This document shows positions 1 through 30,712 of a stretch of 64,000 nucleotides of DNA, in pieces. The first letter of the stretch is position 1. The number at the start of each line of letters is the position of its first letter. The DNA comes from Chrysomallon squamiferum (taxonomy: Eukaryota > Mollusca > Gastropoda > Neomphalida > Peltospiridae), in NCBI GenBank assembly GCA_012295275.1, contig CM022679.1, positions 25,333,907 through 25,397,906 of the forward strand, read 5' to 3'. The notes below the pieces were generated by a model, which searched no databases, was not told the DNA's origin, and worked only from the letters and a program-made list of their open reading frames with translations. The position numbers and the translations under genes were made by a program.

Positions 1-10332
<10,332 letters not shown>

Positions 10333-10373
10333 TCGACAGTACAAGTCTTACTGATGCAGTTAAAAACTAGAGA

Positions 10374-10379
10374 AATAAA
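10374..10379 (+). terminator. Candidate poly(A) signal of the EGF gene
   Basis: AATAAA lies 41 bp after the TAA stop, followed within about 45 bp by a long T-rich and then GT-rich stretch, as expected downstream of a cleavage site. In AT-rich DNA the hexamer alone is weak evidence; its position makes it plausible. Confidence 0.55.
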
Positions 10380-10617
10380 TTAACTTCATTAATAAACTTT
10401 TCGTCTTTTTTCTTGTTTATTTTTTTTTTTTTTATTATTATTTTGTTGTTTTTATTGTTATTGTTGTTGTTGTTTTGTTTTATTTGTTTTTTTGTTATTT
10501 GTTTTTAATTTTTGGGATGATTATAAATATATAATTAACATTCGAACTGCCAATGCCAAACAACTGATATATCAGTAACCAAGGTACGTGCTTTTCTGTT
10601 AAGTGAAGGTGAGTTTT

Positions 10618-10705
<88 letters not shown>

Positions 10706-11003
10706 CTAGGTCACATTTAATTGTAACTTCAGATTTGCCAACAAACAGTTCACAAACTGATAATCAAAACATAATTAAAAATAAAAAATTAACATTAACG
10801 CATACTTACGATTTTGATCATTAAACTAACTTAACTTTACTGAAGACAGCTTATTTAGCATGATGATAAAGTTCGAAATTCCTTAAAAGTATACACACGT
10901 CTTTAAACTAAGTAATATATAACAATATCTACGTTACTATAGTATATGTTGATGCGACTGCATTCACCATGACGTCATTCTGTTATGTCCGAAGTATGTT
11001 TCT

Positions 11004-11054
<51 letters not shown>

Positions 11055-12094
11055 GCCAATGTTACAGAATGGATTAATGGTGAAAAATCTGAGATCTCGT
11101 GGAATGCTAATAATTCTTTTTGTGCATCTTTTTCTTTCTTTTTTTATTAGCATGCTCTCATACAAAATGAAAAAGATATGGATATAAAAAAACGACAGAA
11201 CCTATTTTAAAAACCCACGAGAGTACGTGATATTGGTGAGCAGCATATGAAGATGGGAATACACTACACAGAATACGAACAATGACCTCGGCCTAAATCA
11301 CGTTGTAAAGTAAGCAAATTTGTGAAACTGCAACACTATATTATAGGCGTCTTGCTGGAAGAAGGAATAACATCGTCACATATTTCATTATGATCGCCAA
11401 TACTGTGGGTGTTCTGTAGAATAAAAAAATTGGCTGTTGTAACAACAAACGTAAACAGAGTACAGGTTATCTCTGTGACATCGACAGTAGAAACGATCAC
11501 ATGATGTTTCAGAAACATTGTGTTTTCTTTCCCTTTAACATCGAAAAGATTTTGTTGCATAATAAGTTCTCATGTTTTCAAATATTAAAACAAAATAATA
11601 TATTTTGAGGAAGAGAATAATTAAAATAATACGATTCAATACATGTAAATCGAAATAAGTTTTTTTTAAATTATATTTTTTTATGTTTTTTATCTTATAC
11701 ACAAATTTATCAAGTTTTATAGTTGTTTTTTATTTTTTACTGTTTTTTTTTTTTTTTTATATATATATATATTACTCATTTATATCAAATAAAAATATAA
11801 ACGTGAAATAAAAAATACAAAAGTATCGCTACGTCGACTTCTTTTACTTTAATATCGTTCAAAATATTTATCATTTTTGCAGTAAGATAACTCTTTATTT
11901 AACTGATATTTATGAGTTATCTCCCTGATCATTAAATTTCTTTCAATCAATACATTGGTATAAATATGTATTAACTTCATTAGCAGCAAAATCTTTTGTG
12001 CCTTGACATGTATAGCAGAACAAAACAAAAATATATTTACATGTTAAAAGCATTCTAGTGTTATAAAATGTTACAAAGAAGTGGTAGAAACAAA
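10380..12094. other. Intergenic, simple repeats only
   Basis: Contains T-rich sequence at 10405-10515, (TC)n at about 10620-10701, (AAT)n at about 11005-11053 and a short (AT)n near 11760. An open minus-strand stretch at 11336-11560 has no recognisable family. I see no supported gene. Confidence 0.7.
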
Positions 12095-12250
12095 AAATTA
12101 ACGACTCGGGACGGCATCCACGCACTTACTCGATACTAAAAGATGCGGAGGATGTTGCTTTGACAACTATCACGTGATTATTATTCCTGAATCTAATCAT
12201 GGCGTAATCATGGCGCGGGAATGGATTCTGACAAAATCTGGAGTTTTAAA
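12095..12250 (+). promoter_or_regulatory. Candidate CpG-rich promoter of the phosphatase gene
   Basis: This short stretch is clearly richer in CpG than its AT-rich surroundings (cgactcgggacgg, ccacgcac). It carries a CACGTG E-box near 12171 and a TGGCGCGGGA E2F-like site near 12209. An ATG at 12208 opens a short frame ending at a possible donor (atg/gtaatt at 12250), which could be a 5' untranslated exon with an upstream ORF. Linkage to the phosphatase gene 2.1 kb downstream is inferred from position. Confidence 0.3.
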
Positions 12251-12810
12251 TGGTAATTATATTTGACATTGGCATGCATATTTTACCAGTTATAAGTTTT
12301 AAGTGTACGGAGCTATTTTTGTATTTTTTAAATATGGTAGAGGTAAACCCGAATGTTCAAACGTACTCGGTAGACCATGGATTTAGAAAGCAAAATTGTA
12401 ATTATGATATTCATAGTTATGCACATTCAACATTGGTCATTGCAGCGTTACGCTTCATTCAACACCAGAATAATTTTTTTTTTATACTGTGTGCTGATAT
12501 TTCTGTATATATCTTATACAAACATACAAAAAATAGTAAACGCCTGCTTCTGGAGTAAACAAAAATAACTCGAAACGAATTTTGGTAAATAAAATCAGAA
12601 AACATTCGTAATTTTTATTCAGTAGCTCGTTTAGGCCAAAATTAGGATATCTTTACCTTTTGTTAGATTTTGAATGCAAGAGGTAGTGTTAGAGAAAATT
12701 GAATGCAAGAGAAAATTGTTAATATTCGCTTGTTTTTTGGGGGGGTATGTTGGTTTTGCACACAGATAAATATGTTATGGTCATATAAATTAGGGTAAAG
12801 ACAATTATTA

Positions 12811-12860
<50 letters not shown>

Positions 12861-13132
12861 TTCATATCTGCACAAGTTAAATTGCAATGCACAAAACCTG
12901 GATTTTTAACATTATCCTCAATTTAGTAACAATTTTAGAATGGGTAATAATTATTTTTTATATAATAATACCAACAGATATCAAATTAAAAATGGCTAAA
13001 CCACTGAGGTGATGTTCAACAAAACAAAATAATTTTACAAAATAGACTTTGACAGAGAATGATTTTTGAATATTTACTAAAACAGAAACAAACAAGTGAA
13101 ATTACTGTCATACGTTATTTTACCAGAACATT

Positions 13133-13169
<37 letters not shown>

Positions 13170-14110
13170 ACCTTGTTATCAATTGGTAGCTTGAATTTTC
13201 TTTATTTTCTTACTTTATTTATTATTACTTTTTTTTTTTTTTTTTTCTGAATGGATTTGGTAATTAAGCTTCATAAAATTTGAGATTATTATGTTGTTGT
13301 TTTCTTTTTTCTTTTTTTCTTTTTTTTTCTTTTGTTCTAAAATTTATAATTAAGTTTTTTTTATCTCCCTAGTATCCTTACTGGTCATAATGCACTGACT
13401 TAACAACAAAATCTTCATTGTATCCCATATATTCACTGGGACAGTGCAGTTAAATTTTTTATGTTAGATGGCATAATCATTCTGAGAGTGAAAACATTGA
13501 TATATTTATATTAACAGTAGACCTGTGAGAAAAATCAGTGTTTCAGCATATGGTCTTGTCGATATCTATGCAATCAATACTTTCTGATTCACTTATAATA
13601 AATAACTGATAACTGAATAGATAAATATTACTACAGAAACATGTAAGTAAAGTGAATTTTGACACAATATACAGGTTAAGAATCCTTTAGCTGAAATACA
13701 TGGGACCATGTTTCAGATTTTGGAACATAACAGCTTAGAATAGGATCTAAGTCTATATATATATCTGATAACCATCACTTATGATCTTACTGTAATGATT
13801 ATAAATACGTACCTTGAATTTTGTTTATCAGTATGGGTATTGTATGTGGTTTGTAAATGATGATAAAGTAAAAAGGTGTGTGTGTGATTTATATTAGAAA
13901 AACTCAAAGTTAAGTTTAGTTCTAAAGCTTGTCAGAATTGACTAATGTATTAATTTAAAATATCATTTTTCATGTTATATCTTGATTAGACTTAAGTGAC
14001 TTATTAAGAAGAATATCAAGATATTTAAATACTCTTTTCTTCCATCATTTTTTCTTTCTTTCTTTCTTTTTATTAATTATATACTGGTAAGCATATTTTA
14101 TATATTACAG
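12251..14110. other. Intergenic or 5' intron of the phosphatase gene
   Basis: Holds (ATT)n at about 12807-12858, an A-run at about 13134-13166 and T-runs to about 13330. No convincing coding stretch. If a 5' exon exists near 12200, this is intron 1. Confidence 0.5.
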
Positions 14111-14347
14111 TTTTCTTCTATAAAATGGAAATGAACAAGGCCATCCTTGTGTGAATTTATATGACTTCATGAATGGGACAAGAAAACCAGAGGACAGAAC
14201 ACACAGTAGGATCATATCCTTGGATTCATATTGCTGACTGTCGTTGCAGGCAGTGAAATACCTTTGCCTGATCTACAGTTTATTATAATTTTACCTGGCT
14301 TCACATTGACACTCCTTTCCACATAAACAATCAATCACAATTAAAAG
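14111..14347 (+). other. Probable 5' UTR portion of the first phosphatase coding exon
   Basis: A good acceptor (tatattacag) precedes 14111. The sequence between it and the start at 14348 has short upstream ATGs (one frame of ten codons from about 14125 ending in TGA) and no coding similarity, consistent with leader sequence. Confidence 0.45.
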
Positions 14348-22350
<8,003 letters not shown>

Positions 22351-25300
22351 AATATGAACCTGAAGACTTCTTACCTACTGCCAAAACCATTTTTAGTTTT
22401 TGTTTTAATTATTTATTTATGAACATAGGAAAAGACTTCAATAATCAATGTGACCAAATCTTTTACGCAAAACTTAGTTTGTTTTAGTTGCATGTTGCTC
22501 AGATTTGTTGTGCTAACAACTGAATGTGTGATTAAGTTAAGAGTAACTTTAGGGGTGTAGTAAATAGCAAGTGATGTGTGTGAGATAGCAAACAAAAGTT
22601 GTGAGAAATATCTGTGTTAATTTACATCAGGAACTGTGTTAAATAATGCTCATAATTTATTGATCTCTAGATGAGGTGTTTGTACTAATTTTATTGATCT
22701 CTTTTGATTTAGATGGTTTTTATTATGCATCTAATAATAACATACAGTTTTTAGAACCATGTACATTTTAATCATTTAATTCACTTCATTTCATTATTCA
22801 AACTTCAGTCTAATGAATATCTGTAACTAATGACTATAAAAATATTTTTAAAAGGTTAAAAAAAAGGCTAAGAATGTTTGTTTTTTTTTTTTTTTTTAAA
22901 ACATAGGTCTGAAACCACATTTTTGACAATTGATTTACTCAGATTTACAAGGACATTGACAGGACGAAGCAATATTCTTTACTTGGCTTTTTCTAGACAG
23001 GATATGTTTAGAGTAGACTACAAATATCTGATTAACATGATGTATAACTGAACAAGAATAATGTAAATTACATTGACACTTATTATTCTAAGATCAGATT
23101 TGCACTTCATTATAAACACAGCAATAAAAAGTATCTAATATGTAGGTCAAATTCTAACAAGATAAATGATCTGTATAGATTGACTGTTATTGTTCTAATT
23201 TTAGATTTGGCCTTTCACATAAATACTACCACACCGTCTGATCATATTTTAGGATCATTTTTTAATTTATTTTTTATAATTGTGCAATATATTGATAATG
23301 ATGCAGTAAATTTGTGTTTTGTTTTGTGTTGTATCCACTCTAGCAGAGATGACAATCATTTTTATTTTATTTTTAAGACAAAATTGTCAATTAGTGAATG
23401 CTGTATTTTAAATTTTATAAACTTAAAATTTTGTTTTTAAAATAAGAATAATATTCAGAAATCATTTTATTGAAACACGTACACATATAAAAATAAGAAA
23501 AAATAAAAATGTTTATTCAAATTACAGGTTGTATATTTATTGACCTGTACATAGTAGATATAACTTGTATTTAACCCGAGGATTGTTTCAGTTTTTACAT
23601 GGCAATGATAGCTAATAACAAAATCCTCAGTGACTGTTGATTTTAAGATATTTTTTCTTTTTAAGTTATAATAATCATTCTTTTATTTTCTTGTATTAAA
23701 TATTTAAAGAAAATAAATTTAATCATGTAGAATCTTTTACATATTGCAGATCTCAGCATCTATGACATTCCATTATAACCATAAATTTATTATTCCTTTT
23801 ATTTATATGATTCATATAAACTATTTTTCTTTCAGTTGATTATTAACTTTTTAATAATGAATGGTCATAATTGTTGTAAGATGTGTAATGATAATTAAAA
23901 CCCATATCATTTTTTAAATTATTCCCTCAGATTCTTTTTAAATTAAGCATATTTACTTAAACATTCCTTTGTTTTCAAATCTGAAGTACAGATTGTAGTT
24001 TTAACAACATAAAGTTTACCAACTACTATATTTTATGCATCTAAAAGCAGTGTATTTTGAAATTATAAAAAATTAATTTTATTATTATTCCTAATGTTTT
24101 GGAGTTGTTTTGTTTTACATGTATTTACATACTTGATAGATTTGATTTTCAACTGCATATAATCTAAAATATTTTTTAAATGTTTACTTTATTTATTCAG
24201 ACTTTTTGTCATTGGATTGGTGCAATATTTAATTAGATATTTTTTAAAACAAAAATTATTTATACTTTGTTATTTATTACATTTTTTTTATCCTTGGTCT
24301 GTGCAATATTTCTAAGCTTGCATTCCTATCATACATTCTGTTCAGAATATTACCGTTGGAAAAGGCTGTATTCTCATCTTCATTAATAAAGTAATTATCT
24401 GTTTTAAATGAAGTTTACTTCATGGGTGAAGAGTTAGTGAACTTATAGTGTTTAATTTTCATTTCACAAAAGACATTTCTAACATTCATGTTAGTTTCCT
24501 GGTAGTAAAAATAGATTACTTTATTTAACTAAAACAGAACCTTTATAAACACTTTAATTTATTTAATGTGTTTTACTTATTTCTGTTTCTATTTATGTAA
24601 ATAAATAACACAGAATTTGATGTTAATTTTTTTTTTTAAATGTTATGCTGATTTACATTTCATTTCAAAGGTGGAATTAGAAAAATGTCATAATCTGTGA
24701 TAATGATGCACAAATATGTGCAATGTTATAGCCAATACCATTCTTTGTGTTAAATATGTAAATTAGAGTAGCTGTCTGTGTTATTGCTAACTTTTATTGC
24801 TTTATATTGTTATGTTTTAAAATTTCAGATTAAAAATAGAATTATTATTATGTGTCAGTTTAGAACCTCATACCAGATATCAGAGTATTAAGTCTTGTAG
24901 AGTAACTATAGTCATTGAAAAAATATGTAATTTAAAACATGCTTGCAAAACATATTGACATAATAAATTCTGAAATTCTAAGGGTTAGAAAATTCCATCA
25001 TCACTGAAAGTAACATTTTTGAATGGAAAGAAAAATAATTCTGTAAGGAATACTTGAACATTTCATCTCTTTTAACCATCTATATCGGACACTGATCCCA
25101 TCTGGCCTTTCACATTTAATAAAAATGGAACTTTAGACATTACTTGTACATATCTTTAAAACAATCTTCCTCTTTTATAAATTCCTTAATTGAAAAAATA
25201 TAAATGTTTAAATAAAGTATTTAAAACTTGTTCTCCAAGTGTTATTGCCCTATGCCATACCAACTACCAGTTTGTTAAATTTTGAAAACAACATTTTGCA

Positions 25301-27200
25301 TTCCTTATTTTACAGGTTATCTGATTTTTAATACAACATTGAGCTAATTTATTCTACACAAAATTCTGGTAACTCACTAGAGTCTTTTTAAATGTTTTAT
25401 TCTATTTAATTTTAATTTAAATTTTTTATTTTTTCATGTGATTTGTTACATGAACTTTATAAAAACAATATTCCAAAAACTTTGAGAATAGGATTTTCTT
25501 CTATTTATCAGCAATTTACCAACCAAATATGTAAGTAAAACTGTTTTACATTACATTCAGTCGACATAAATACCATGAATAATTATGCTGGTGATTACTA
25601 TATAAAATCAAGTCTTAAAGAAAGAATTCCAATTTTATGATGTTATCTGTTTCATATTATTTATTACATCTATTCCTTGATCTCTAGCATTGTATCTGTA
25701 TAAATGGGTCATAAAATATCTAGTCATCTTTAAATATTAGCAGTTTTATCTTTAGTACATGTAAAGTACATAACTATGTGCATGTTTCTTGTTGCTAAAT
25801 AAAGAAATTAAAAAACCAGTATTAACTTGGCACTGTTTTTTTTTCTTATAACATAAATTCATAACACTTAAGAACTGCACTTATATTATTTTCACATGCA
25901 CATACATTTAAAATGAAATTATTTTGTTGGAAAACAGCCATATTAGGCCAAACTGGCAAACCAAGACAGAAGATGAATTTGCTAAATTCTAATAAAGTGC
26001 TCATACTGGGCCCCTTTTTAAAGCTGAAACATTTTTACCAACCTGTAGAATTCGAACAGTTCATTCTTAAAATATCAACAAAACCAACTTCATTTAATCT
26101 ATCCTGAAAAACATACCACTGATTTTTTTTTATTTTTTTTTTTGTTTGCTATTTTTATGAATTATACTCAATTCATATGGACAGTTTATTTAATATGTAA
26201 AATATGTAAATAATACAAGCAACAGCTGTTGTCTTGATGAACAAATAAGATCAAATCAAATTGAAACCCAATGTTATTTATAAAGTATCTAGATTTTATT
26301 TTTATTTATTTTTTAATAAATATTGATAAATGTTTTCATGCTGGGTTTCAGTAATTATGTACAAAAGATGTTTGCCATTATTAACTAAAAAAAAAAAATT
26401 AAACAATATTACAGGTGGAGGACTAAATTTACATCAAAATTAGCAAAAAATTTACAATGAAATAGCAGAAACAACAATACTTTGTGATGTTTTTAAATAT
26501 AACACATTTTAATACAACTGATAACTGATAAATAACAAAATGCCGTAGTTTTGTTAAGTTAGTATTTTCATTTCAGCAACCTCATTATTAAGAAAACTGT
26601 TTTGATAGTAGTACTGATTAAATATTCATACTGACACAAGATATACTTCAACTACATCCAAATATTCATTTAGTTGCATACATGTATTCTCTATTTCACA
26701 AGTCATTTTACTTTACAAGAGTATGTAACACATCCAACAGTTTTAACTATACAAAAATCACTATTGCAAATTTAACAAATTTATAAAGTTCACAACAATA
26801 TAGCATAATTACAGGGAAATAATAATAAATTATAAATAATCCTGCTGCATTATTTGTTTCTAAGGCTCTTAAAATCAATTTGATATCATGTTTCATAAGA
26901 TCCAACAATTGGCAACCATTTTTTCAAAAAATAGGCACTTCAAAACACTTCAGTGATGTATGTACATTTCTATTAAGATGATTTTTTTTAGAAACTTAAC
27001 TTCCAATAATGTGTCAGAATCAACATCAGGAGTCATGAATTACATATTATCTGGTCTAAATTGTATACATTATGGCACAGTGAAATGTGTTCATGAAACA
27101 TTTAATAAACAATGGATATTATAACTTCAGATATGATTATAGAGAACCACCAATTAAATATATCTTTTGTAGTCTGTCTCTTAAATACTTTTGTTTTTCT
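22351..27200. other. Phosphatase 3' UTR and intergenic DNA
   Basis: AT-rich and T-rich sequence with many AATAAA hexamers (for example near 23504 and 23705), too common here to choose the real polyadenylation site. I see no open frame with family motifs, no RNA gene and no recognisable transposon. The phosphatase and MGMT genes converge across this gap. Confidence 0.7.
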
Positions 27201-27915
27201 CAAATAAGCAAATTCTTCAACACCTCCAAAAGCACTTTTATGCATTTGAAATCTTTTTGTAAACTGTAATAATAAAAAAAAAGACTTTATAACTCAAAAT
27301 ATAATTAGATATGAACCATCATGAAATTCACATTTGAAAGTTGTTGGGTTTTTTAAATTTAGTTCTTGTTCTTTTGTTGTTTTTTTTTGTTGTTTTTTGT
27401 CTGTTTTGTTTGGGAGTTTTTAATCTCCTTTTGTTTTTTGGAACCATCAATTCACGTCCTAAAGAAACATTTGTACAAATAAGTAAATTCCTCCACCAGA
27501 TCCAAAAGCACCTTTATCCATAACTAATCACTTCATAAACAGTAATAAATAGCTTTTGTAACTGAAGATACCAGGATAATTAAACCATTTCACACCTGAA
27601 ATGATTTTTTTGTTTCTGTAGTTTTTTCTTCTTCTTTTTTTACCCATTTCTTTTTATTTGATGAATTTTTATTTTCACTTCTTTTTCCTCAAATTAGCAA
27701 ATTCCTCCAGGACATCCATAAGCACCTTCATCCATGACAAATCATTTCATAAATAGTAACAAACAACAGTACTGACACTTGAAGATATGATTAGAAATGA
27801 ACTATCTGTTCATATCTGACTGGGGTTTTTTTTTTTTTTTTTTTCTGGTCTGTTTTTGTTATTAAATTAGCAAGCCCCTCCACCATGTCCCAAAGCACCT
27901 TCATGCATGAGAAGC
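27201..27915 (-). repeat. Decayed tandem copies of the MGMT terminal exon end
   Basis: The last about 50 bp of MGMT coding sequence (functional copy at about 27864-27915) recurs at about 27689-27740, 27475-27530 and 27201-27250, with similar T-rich 3' UTR sequence between copies. Read in the MGMT frame on the minus strand, the coding end MHEGALGHGGGAC-stop matches MDEGAYGCPGGIC-stop, MDKGAFGSGGGIYLF and MHKSAFGGVEEFAYL respectively. Unit spacing is about 175, 215 and 274 bp. Confidence 0.75.
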
Positions 27916-30017
27916 CACTGTTTTACAGAATTCCGCTTCCCCCATGCATAGTTCCCAAGATTTCCATTACTTTGAATAACTCTGTGACATGGCATTACTA
28001 ACTGGACTGGGTTTGTTGCCATGGCCTGACCCACAGCACGGCATGCATTGGCATTGCCACATAACTTTGCCAGACTTTTGTACGATATCGTCTGACCAAA
28101 ACCAACATGTTCTGTTAGTATCTTCCATACTTTGGCTGTGAAAGATCCTGAAAAAAAAAGAAAATATTTATAACAAGTGAAAAAAAAAATAACTTATAAA
28201 TGAAAAATATAAAAAATTTTAAAAGGAAAAATATTAAAAAAATTAAAATGAAAAGGTTTGTTGTATTTAAATGTTCCAAGAATTTTGAGCAATTCTGAGA
28301 AAATTGCTAGTGATTACAAATATGTATATCATTTAATTTATTTTTATATATGCCAATGGTACAATGATTTTTTTTTTCTTTTTCTTTTAAATTTTTTATT
28401 AAATACAATTTTAACAGAATTATTAAAAATAAACTGTTTTATAATAAAAATTATAAATATTTTTCAGTGATATTAACAACACATTTAGATGGATGTTTTT
28501 TTTAATTTTTGTTTGTTTTATGTTGAGTTGCCAAGAAAAACATTGTGGACATTAATTTTCCAAGGTATTTCTGAGTTGATATGTTAATTTCTTAACATTA
28601 CTTACCATCTTTGACAACTGATGGACATATTGGTGGTACTTGTGAATTTTTTATTGCTATTTCTTTGGAAAAGTAGTCTTTTAGCCACTGCACACACAGC
28701 AAGCTGGGTTTGTACTGGTAGCCATTGTCCTGGTATAACTGAGATTTGATGCAAACTTCTATACTGTAAAAGCACAGTAATAATTTGTTCACATTTCAAA
28801 GATGTCTGTATGTGACACTTACCAATTTTTACATAACGTAACTGTGCATATAATATTATTTTCACTGACTATATTCATCACAAAATTTCAGTAACTATGT
28901 TTTATCATCATCGAATAAATACACTATGAAATTTCTGTAACTGAGTTCACTGACTAAATACATTGTGCAAGTGCAGCTTTATAATTATTGGAAATATATA
29001 ATATATATATATAAATATACACACACATATACCTATATACATAGACATATACATGTATACACAGTCATACATAGACATATACATACAGAATTATTGTTTA
29101 ACTGGTATTACTTCACATTCATTATCTGTTTTATTGTTAATCGTTTGTTACAAATAGCACATACTATCACAAATAATGATCATGTCAGATATCAACTGTA
29201 TAACCATATATACAGCTCATATTACATATCAGTTGCATAACTACCAAATTAAAGATAGTAATCAGAAATTTGAATAATACAACCTTATTTTCAAAACAAA
29301 TAGTAATATTTAATGTAAAGCATCACTATTCAGTATTAATGTCAAATCTGTCTGCATGATCCACATTAGTATATCCAAAATTAATTATGGAATAAATTCA
29401 GTGACAAAGTTTTCCAATCAACGTAGTTAGATTTTAATAATTATTCCTAATATAAGCATCTTAAGGTAAGACTAAGAGTTTAATTAACTTGAGATTGGAA
29501 GTTCACTCCTCATGAAAGAAATGAACTTTAGTTAATCTAGCATGAGCAGCTGCAGGCACTGACTGGTGTTGAAGTATTATTAAAGATTACATACTACACA
29601 CATACATCATTTCTTAAATTCATTTCAATTAAATATCATATTGCTCTTTTAATTTCTTTAACTCAAAAAAGACAGCAATTAACTCTTAACAATATACATG
29701 GCCGCAACTATATAGAAACAAACTAGGTAAATGACTCATGCTGAAATTGACAATTTTTTTTTTTTTTTTTTTTTTTTGAGGGGGTTTTATTACAAAGAAT
29801 TTATTTCTAAAAATATAAAATATAAATCTCTATTCTGATAGAAATGTTATCCACTGAATAAATTCATTTATTCTACAATTACAATTTCAAGTGTACCAAT
29901 ATCGCTGCGATGAAAGACATAATAACTGACTTCAAACATGTCAGTTTTTGCCTCACTTCAAAAAGTCTAGTTACAGCCATGAAATATATTTGTTTTATCA
30001 TTTTACAATTTATATTA

Positions 30018-30067
<50 letters not shown>

Positions 30068-30321
30068 ATTAGCCATCTTTTCCAATGATCTGAAAAGACA
30101 AACTGGCTGCAGCTATTCCTTGGGTTACTTAAAAATTGGTAGACCTTTCCTAAAACAGTGAAACCTATGTAACAGCTAGTTACTCCATAGTCTGTTGGAT
30201 TCAAAAATAGCCCAAAAGACATATTGATATTACGAAAAATTAATCATGTTATCCTTTTGATCAGCACTATCTCCCACTCCTCAACCAACACAAAAACTTT
30301 CCAAATAGTCTAAATTCTTAA

Positions 30322-30367
<46 letters not shown>

Positions 30368-30582
30368 AAATTAATATTTTTGTTTTTTCTCACTATAGTA
30401 ATAAAACATTACTGATCTTGCCTTGTATCTGGACAGAAATTGTCATCACAAATGTTATCATCCTGGCTTAAAATGTGAACACCTTTAGGACAGCTGACTA
30501 GACACAGATCACCAATTGGTGTTGCCACAACAAAACTATTTGTTGGTCCATAGTGACAGGTCAGTTTCGATTTTCCTGGCAT
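27867..30582 (-). CDS. MGMT: Methylated-DNA--protein-cysteine methyltransferase (O6-alkylguanine repair)
   Basis: Transfers O6-alkyl groups from guanine to its own active-site Cys in one irreversible step; nuclear DNA repair. Exons on the minus strand: 30582-30413, 28763-28606, 28147-27867, joining in frame (codon splits CA/T and G/GA) to 202 residues from the ATG at 30582. The N-terminal domain reads ATPIGDLCLVSCPKGVHIL. The C-terminal domain has SFTAKVWKIL, ISYKSLAKLCGN, the arginine finger ACRAVG (Arg146) and the active site VMPCHRVIQSNG (Cys163). The spacing of 17 residues between Arg and Cys matches human Arg128/Cys145. Length is near the vertebrate 207. The frame is open upstream of this ATG (VKM), so an extra 5' coding exon is possible (see 31610-31631). 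Downstream it runs into decayed copies of its own last exon. Confidence 0.93.
28764..30412 (-). other. MGMT intron between N-terminal and middle exons
   Basis: 1.65 kb with ACAT-rich sequence at 29010-29090, a T-run at 29755-29777, (ATT)n at about 30015-30065 and (AT)n at about 30325-30364. Nothing coding seen. The other intron (28148-28605) is plain AT-rich sequence. Confidence 0.8.
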
Positions 30583-30650
30583 TTTCACACCTGAAATAGA
30601 TTTCAACATATAACATATTACTGAGACTAAATTACGCAAAATCTAGCCCA

Positions 30651-30712
30651 AAGTTATGGTAGTTATCAAGACCCTTATTGGAAGTTATGGTAGTTATCAA
30701 GACCCTTATTGA
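30651..30712. repeat. 31-bp perfect-looking tandem duplication
   Basis: The unit beginning aagttatggtagttatcaag and ending cccttattgg/a is present twice back to back at 30651-30681 and 30682-30712, differing only at the last base. It lies just upstream of the MGMT exon. Confidence 0.9.

Noticed and set aside
11336-11560. Minus-strand 74-codon open stretch between the EGF and phosphatase genes
   Set aside because: No family motif, no supporting splice context beyond one possible acceptor, and no continuation upstream or downstream that I could read.
12208-12250. Short frame MAREWILTKSGVLN with a donor-like end, possible first exon of an unknown gene
   Set aside because: Joined to the acceptor at 14111 it ends at a stop after about 14 more codons; more likely leader sequence or an upstream ORF, so it is noted only within the promoter candidate.
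12250-12558. 102-codon plus-strand open stretch
   Set aside because: Composition is that of AT-rich noncoding DNA, with no domain signature and no splice-supported extension.
25913-26107. 64-codon open stretch in the phosphatase-MGMT gap
   Set aside because: No recognisable motif and no gene context; consistent with chance.
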